Assembly (NCBI GenBank): GCA_013372875.1
Contig: JABXIW010000088.1
Coordinates: 1-9,307 of the forward strand
Direction of reading: 5' to 3'
DNA: 9,307 nt
DNA from: Gammaproteobacteria bacterium
Lineage (GTDB): Bacteria; Pseudomonadota; Gammaproteobacteria; Enterobacterales; Kangiellaceae
The translations under genes and the position numbers were made by a program. This document shows, piece after piece, positions 5,314-9,307 of the stretch. Position 1 is the stretch's first letter. The number at the start of each line of letters is the position of its first letter. The notes under the pieces were generated by a model, which worked only from the letters and a program-made list of their open reading frames with translations, did not search any database and was not told where the DNA came from.

Positions 5314-7034
5314 GCTTAGTGACGTCCAAGTGTCGACAAGTTTGGCAAAGTGATGACTATTATCAAACCTTATGGTTTTTGTTGTTCCTCGCCTTCATCA
5401 TCATTTTTTCGGGGATAGGGTTACGCGACCCGTGGCCTGCCGATGAACCACGCTTTGTCGAAGTTGCTCGAGAGATGGTGCAATCGGGAAACTGGTTTTT
5501 TCCTACCAGAGGGGGAGAGCTCTATCCCGATAAACCGCCAGTATTTATGTGGTCAATGGCGGCTTTTTATTGGTTGACCGGCAGCCTAAAAGCAACGTTC
5601 ATGTTACCTAATGCGATTGTCAGCCTAATTGCTTTGGTGTGCTGTTACGATATTTCCGCAAAGCTGTGGAATGTCAAAACTGCGCGAAATGTGGGCTTTC
5701 TACTATTGCTTGCTCCACAATTTATTATTCAAGCAAAAGCGGCGCAAATTGATGCGATGGTAGCCGCGTGGATCACCATCTCCATGTATGGGCTGTTGCG
5801 ACACTTCTATATTAAGACCAACTGGGTTTGGTATTGCTTGGCTTGGGGGGTTATGGGTCTTGGCATTATTACAAAAGGTGTTGGATTTCTTCCCGCGTTG
5901 TTTTTGATACCCGTTTTGTTTTTACATTTTTCTGGCAGACACCATTTTGATGATGCGGTTTCGTGGAAGCTATTACTGGGCCCAGTGTTCATGCTTTTGA
6001 CCATTGCATGTTGGTTTGTGCCTATGGTTTCGATCGTAGAGATCAGTCATAACCCTGATTTTGCAGCTTACAGAGACAACATTTTGTTTAAACAAACGGG
6101 TGAGCGTTATGCGAACTCTTGGGGACACATTCAGCCTTGGTATTACTTTATTGTCAGCGTGATTCCCGTTATGTGGTTTCCGCTGTACTTGGTGTTCTTC
6201 AATAAGAAGTGTTGGCAGCAACTACGATTATCACCTGCGTTATTAAGTTTGTTCGCTTGGGTTGTGCTTGTTATCGCTTTCTTTAGCCTGAGCCCGGGTA
6301 AGCGAGGTGTTTACATATTGCCAGCGCTTCCAATGCTTGCTGTTATTGCGGGTTATGCGTTAACGAACCAAGCTTGGCCTAAATGGACCGACAAATTACT
6401 TAAAGCTATCGTTTTGATTTTAAGCGTAGTTTTGTTTTCTGCCGCTGTTGTTGCAGGTCTAGAGGTTAAATCCGTCACGAAGCATTTAGGTGAGTACGAT
6501 TCTATATTCCCTTACGTCGTATTCTTTCTTGTTGCCGCAGCGATTTGGGTTGGCGCATTTTTTAAAACGCGCACGGTACAGGCTCGATATACCTTTTGGG
6601 TGGCTCTTGCGCTGACTTGGGTCTGGTATAGCGTTGCGGGCTATACACTGCTTAACCCAGTTCGCACGCCGGCTAAAGAGATCATGTCAGAAGCACAAAA
6701 AGCAATCGGTAAAGATGGCGAGTTAGGACTGACGCTATTTAAAGAGCAATTTTTGCTGTTTTCTCCTGTGTCGGTAACACATTTTAGCTATTTATCAGAT
6801 CACAAAGAGCAAGAGCGCAATGCTTGGTTGTGGCTACAAGAAAAGCCGAATCGGTATATCTTGACCCAAGGTGGGAATGAGATGGAATGTTTCGATGCCA
6901 ACAAAGCGAAAAAACTAGGGGAAGCCCACCGCCGGGATTGGATTTTATTTGATGCCGAGAGTGCGCTTGAATCCTGTCAGCCGCCAAGAAGCATCAAACG
7001 ATATGAGCTACATATCGACAAGCCATATTCTTAA
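5310..7034 (+). CDS. GT39 (PMT/ArnT-like) polyprenyl-phosphate-sugar glycosyltransferase
   Basis: The 574-residue product is a polytopic inner-membrane transferase that uses a lipid-linked sugar on the periplasmic side. After a first helix (about 21-38) comes the first periplasmic loop with the family's acidic motif, GLRDPWPADEPRFVEVAREM (37-56). Asp45-Glu46 are the expected catalytic acids, followed by NWFFPTRGGELYPDKPP (61-77). Further family marks are AAQIDAMVA (144-152), ITKGVGFLPAL (187-197), QTGERYANSWG (262-272) and SPGKRGVYILPALP (328-341). About ten to twelve hydrophobic segments extend to about 446, then a soluble C-terminal region of about 125 residues, as in ArnT. Known relatives add aminoarabinose, galactosamine or galacturonate to lipid A or core. 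It is the last gene of the block and ends 33 bases before a terminator. It is not ArnT itself by context: no arnA, arnB or arnD gene is present. The sugar and acceptor remain unknown. Confidence 0.85.
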   Translation: MSLVTSKCRQVWQSDDYYQTLWFLLFLAFIIIFSGIGLRDPWPADEPRFVEVAREMVQSGNWFFPTRGGELYPDKPPVFMWSMAAFYWLTGSLKATFMLPNAIVSLIALVCCYDISAKLWNVKTARNVGFLLLLAPQFIIQAKAAQIDAMVAAWITISMYGLLRHFYIKTNWVWYCLAWGVMGLGIITKGVGFLPALFLIPVLFLHFSGRHHFDDAVSWKLLLGPVFMLLTIACWFVPMVSIVEISHNPDFAAYRDNILFKQTGERYANSWGHIQPWYYFIVSVIPVMWFPLYLVFFNKKCWQQLRLSPALLSLFAWVVLVIAFFSLSPGKRGVYILPALPMLAVIAGYALTNQAWPKWTDKLLKAIVLILSVVLFSAAVVAGLEVKSVTKHLGEYDSIFPYVVFFLVAAAIWVGAFFKTRTVQARYTFWVALALTWVWYSVAGYTLLNPVRTPAKEIMSEAQKAIGKDGELGLTLFKEQFLLFSPVSVTHFSYLSDHKEQERNAWLWLQEKPNRYILTQGGNEMECFDANKAKKLGEAHRRDWILFDAESALESCQPPRSIKRYELHIDKPYS

Positions 7035-7067
7035 TATCTTGAACCGCTAAACATACATAAACAAGAA

Positions 7068-7088
7068 AGGGGAGCGTGATGCTCCCCT
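7068..7088. terminator. Hairpin terminator between convergent genes
   Basis: AGGGGAGC (7068-7075) and GCTCCCCT (7081-7088) form a perfect eight-base-pair stem around GTGAT. On the plus strand the tail is CTATTAT, only moderately T-rich. On the minus strand it is TTTCTTGTTT, so it should work best for pqiBC and probably also ends the GT39 transcript. Confidence 0.8.
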
Positions 7089-7125
7089 CTATTATCTGAT
7101 GACTTTCGTATCTGATGTCTATTTA

Positions 7126-7704
7126 CTATAGCTGCGCAGCCATCTCGTCGGTTAGTTGGTTCAAACCTGCCGACAGTGCATCAACCAGAGCGTCGTAGCC
7201 TTCATCTTGCAATGGCATCAATATTTTTACTTGCGAGCTGCGAACGACGTTGCCGCTTGCATCGATGAGTAACCATTCACCTTCAATCTCCGCGTTACCT
7301 TGGTAGCTACCATTAAACTTGTTCAAAGTAAGTTGAAGCTTGGATTCTCCACTTTGATCCAGAAGATTATTCATTTCAACTGGCCAATAGTCGCTTTGTT
7401 TTTGGCGTAGCTCAGCCACAACACGTTGGGTAATTTGCTCAGAAATACTTTGAGCCCACTGGTGGCGTTTGGCTTGAACAATCTGAGTATCTGATGTGCG
7501 ATACACAATACTATTGTCATTCAGGTAACTAGCGAGTTGAGCCGGACGAATCACCAGTAAAGGTCGTTCTGCAACGCTCATCTGGTTAGACGTTTTTGTC
7601 TCAGCTTTAGGTAGGAGATACAGCGCCCCTGTTGTTTCTGGCGCGCTGCTGCATCCTGTCAATCCGGTTACAAGTGCTGTCGCTAATAAGAATACACGTT
7701 TCAT
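7126..7704 (-). CDS. pqiC: PqiC outer-membrane lipoprotein (DUF330/YmbA family)
   Basis: The 192-residue product opens with a lipoprotein signal peptide: MKR, a hydrophobic core, and lipobox LTGC with the modified cysteine at 18. Ser19 follows rather than Asp, which fits sorting to the outer membrane. The mature part begins SSAPETTGALYLLP, the usual start of the ABC-type transport auxiliary lipoprotein family, and contains RPLLVIRPAQLASYL and the late LDALSAGLNQL-like helix. Length agrees with E. coli PqiC (about 187). In the Pqi system PqiC anchors the periplasm-spanning PqiB tube to the outer membrane for lipid transport. Its ATG overlaps the pqiB stop by one base (TAATG), so it is translationally coupled to pqiB. 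Assignment is firm because of the family features and the neighbour together. Confidence 0.9.
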   Translation of the reverse strand: MKRVFLLATALVTGLTGCSSAPETTGALYLLPKAETKTSNQMSVAERPLLVIRPAQLASYLNDNSIVYRTSDTQIVQAKRHQWAQSISEQITQRVVAELRQKQSDYWPVEMNNLLDQSGESKLQLTLNKFNGSYQGNAEIEGEWLLIDASGNVVRSSQVKILMPLQDEGYDALVDALSAGLNQLTDEMAAQL

Positions 7705-9307
7705 TATTGTTGCCCTCTAACAGGAATTGGATCCTTCACTTCATCTTCTCCAAATACTAATGAGTTTGGTTTTTCATTTAGCTGTTTTAAAACAGGTTTG
7801 AATTCCGTCATCACCTTCTCTAGCTCTTTCAATGTCGATTCCATCTCACTGTACATTGTCGAGTTAGGGCCATATCCATCCAGCGTTTTTTGCAGTTGCT
7901 GCAAGCTTTGGCGAATATCTGCAGGGATCTCTTGTGTGTCTTTTTGGCTTAAGAGCTTATCTATGCTATTCGCCACTTTTTCTGCGGACGCCAAGGTGCG
8001 CTCAGACGTTTTCAACGTTGCGTTCAGAGACGTTAATGTATCTTCCATTGGCAAGTTATTAAGCTTGTTTAAGAAGTCATTTACTTGGCGCTGAACCTGT
8101 GCAAAGCCACCTCGCATTGTAGGGAATACATCCAAATCTGCAAACGTACTCGGCACGTAAGGCTCGTCATCGGGATAGAAGTCAGCGTCAACATACAGTG
8201 CGCCTGTTAATAAGTTGCCCGTTTTTAAAGTACCGCGTAAACCTTTTGCAAACTCACTTTTCAATTTCTCTTTTAACATCGGCAAAGATTGAGATTGGAA
8301 GTCGCCATAAACGCGACCTAACTCGATACGTACCAAGACAGGGATTTTTTTAGCAGAAAAGTTCTCTTCTGGTGTCGGAAGGCGCATTGGTACACGCATT
8401 ACGGTACCTATTCTTAATCCACGATATTCGACGGGCGCTTTACGCTTAAGTCCTCGTACTGATTCATCGAAAAGCATAACGAATTCAATATAATCATCGT
8501 ACATACCTTCACGCAGTTGTTTTACATCGTCGTACAAGCGGAAGTTCGTCATATCTTGGGTAAGTGGTTCACCCGACTCCATTCCTGGAATGCTATCAAA
8601 GGTGACGCCACCAGTAAGAAGGCTTTCAAGCGAGCCAAATTTCACTTCAAACCCTTCCGCATTCAACTGTAGATCGAGGCCTGAATTGAGCCAGAATTTG
8701 GTGCGAGTGCGCACTAAACTGTCGTAAGGCTTAAAGATGAAAAGTTGGTAAAGAGCACGGCGTGTATCTACGTCAAAGCTGGTTTTCTCTACTCGCCCCA
8801 CCGTAAAGCCTTTATAAATAACCGGGTCACCTACACCAAGCTTACCTGCTTCACGGTGAGTCAAGACAATGCGCAGACCTTCTGCGTCAGGCGAAGCGAC
8901 CGGTGGAACATCCAGAACTGCGAAATGATCTTTTTCGACCTCAGAACTGCCCGGTTGCAATTGAATGTAAGCACCGGAGAGAAGGGTTTCCAAACCAGAG
9001 ACGCCATCACGGCCAATGCGCGGCTTCACCACCCAAAACATGGTGTCATCTCGCAGCATGCGCTCTGCGTCTTTATTCATCTGCGCTTTGGCGATGATGT
9101 GATCGTAGTTCTCACTGAGTGTGACTTCAGTGATCAGTCCCACTTTTACATTCAGTGCGCGGATTTCTGTCTTGCCGACTTCAATCCCATCCGCAGTTGG
9201 CAGCTGTAAAGTAATTTGTGGGCCAGTACTGTTGATGTATTGGAACAGCATCCACGCTCCCATGGCTAGCGCAAGGATCGGAACAATCCAAATAGCAGAA
9301 ATCTGCT
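7704..9307 (-). CDS. pqiB: PqiB, MCE-domain periplasm-spanning protein (5' end outside the window)
   Basis: The frame stays open to the right edge, so the N-terminus is missing. The last 14 codons before the Met at 9263 encode QISAIWIVPILALA, part of the N-terminal membrane helix, so that Met is internal. At least 533 residues are present, close to full length (E. coli PqiB is about 546). Three MCE domains follow in order, counted from the Met at 9263: about 15-95 (ending near FWVVKPRIGRDGVSGL), about 127-205 (GLRIVLTHREAGKLGVGDPV), and about 258-360 (ESVRGLKRKAPVEYRGLRIG to GNLLTGALYVDADF). The C-terminal roughly 130 residues form long helices (VQRQVNDFLNKLNN onward) that make the tunnel needle in PqiB hexamers. 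The protein is anchored in the inner membrane and carries lipids between the membranes with PqiA and PqiC. pqiA is expected just beyond the right edge. Confidence 0.93.
   Translation of the reverse strand, partial: QISAIWIVPILALAMGAWMLFQYINSTGPQITLQLPTADGIEVGKTEIRALNVKVGLITEVTLSENYDHIIAKAQMNKDAERMLRDDTMFWVVKPRIGRDGVSGLETLLSGAYIQLQPGSSEVEKDHFAVLDVPPVASPDAEGLRIVLTHREAGKLGVGDPVIYKGFTVGRVEKTSFDVDTRRALYQLFIFKPYDSLVRTRTKFWLNSGLDLQLNAEGFEVKFGSLESLLTGGVTFDSIPGMESGEPLTQDMTNFRLYDDVKQLREGMYDDYIEFVMLFDESVRGLKRKAPVEYRGLRIGTVMRVPMRLPTPEENFSAKKIPVLVRIELGRVYGDFQSQSLPMLKEKLKSEFAKGLRGTLKTGNLLTGALYVDADFYPDDEPYVPSTFADLDVFPTMRGGFAQVQRQVNDFLNKLNNLPMEDTLTSLNATLKTSERTLASAEKVANSIDKLLSQKDTQEIPADIRQSLQQLQKTLDGYGPNSTMYSEMESTLKELEKVMTEFKPVLKQLNEKPNSLVFGEDEVKDPIPVRGQQ

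Noticed and set aside
3899..7034. Naming the GT2 and GT39 genes arnC and arnT
   Set aside because: No arnA, arnB or arnD gene is present, the GT2 lacks the ArnC C-terminal helices, and the intervening gene is VTT-type, not ArnE/ArnF.
7093..7117. Direct repeat of TATCTGATG, 16 bases apart, between the terminator and pqiC
   Set aside because: Two nine-base copies only, in a short spacer, with no associated element; most likely chance.
7798..8094. 98-codon plus-strand open frame
   Set aside because: Antisense shadow of the pqiB C-terminal helices; low-complexity Ser/Cys-rich product.
8745..9209. 154-codon plus-strand open frame
   Set aside because: It lies wholly antisense to the MCE domains of pqiB, has no ribosome site, and its product resembles no protein family I know.
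9261..9263. Met codon as the start of pqiB
   Set aside because: Coding continues upstream to the edge through a hydrophobic helix (IWIVPILALA) expected inside the PqiB N-terminus.

Overview
The window looks like chromosomal DNA of a marine gammaproteobacterium, most likely a Vibrio or close relative. I infer this from the protein families, the gene style (moderate GC, strong Shine-Dalgarno sites, ATGA overlaps) and the pqiB-pqiC pair. No rRNA, tRNA, CRISPR array, insertion sequence or phage gene is visible. Species assignment would need a database search.

Layout, left to right. (1) 201-2039, plus strand: a periplasmic substrate-binding protein of the YejA/OppA type, closed by a strong terminator at 2063-2091. 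(2) 2111-2350, minus strand: a small unrecognised protein converging on the same terminator. (3) 2351-2840: a 490-base non-coding stretch. It holds an exact copy of the ops/JUMPStart core GGCGGTAG (2411-2418), a hairpin (2515-2537), a very AT-rich tract and a candidate proximal promoter (2784-2812). (4) 2841-7034, plus strand: four genes encoding a UDP-glucuronate 4-epimerase-like enzyme, a DPM1-type family 2 glycosyltransferase, a VTT/DedA-like membrane protein and an ArnT-like GT39 transferase. The last three are joined by 4-base ATGA overlaps. (5) A hairpin terminator at 7068-7088 between convergent units. (6) 7126-9307, minus strand: pqiC and the 3' portion of pqiB, which runs off the right edge.

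The most interesting part is the four-gene block. The epimerase could supply a UDP-uronic acid such as UDP-galacturonate. The GT2 enzyme would load a sugar onto undecaprenyl phosphate on the cytoplasmic face. The VTT protein is a candidate for moving the lipid-linked sugar, or the spent carrier, across the membrane. The GT39 enzyme would then transfer the sugar to a periplasmic acceptor such as lipid A, core or another glycan. The closest known parallels are ArnC-ArnEF-ArnT and the rhizobial LpsL/RgtE/RgtA-D galacturonate system. The unusual point is a VTT-family protein in the place usually held by ArnEF-type or LABN-domain proteins. An ops-like site ahead of the block suggests RfaH-type antitermination. 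The leader and the epimerase are markedly more AT-rich than the following genes, so the block may be a composite of different origins.
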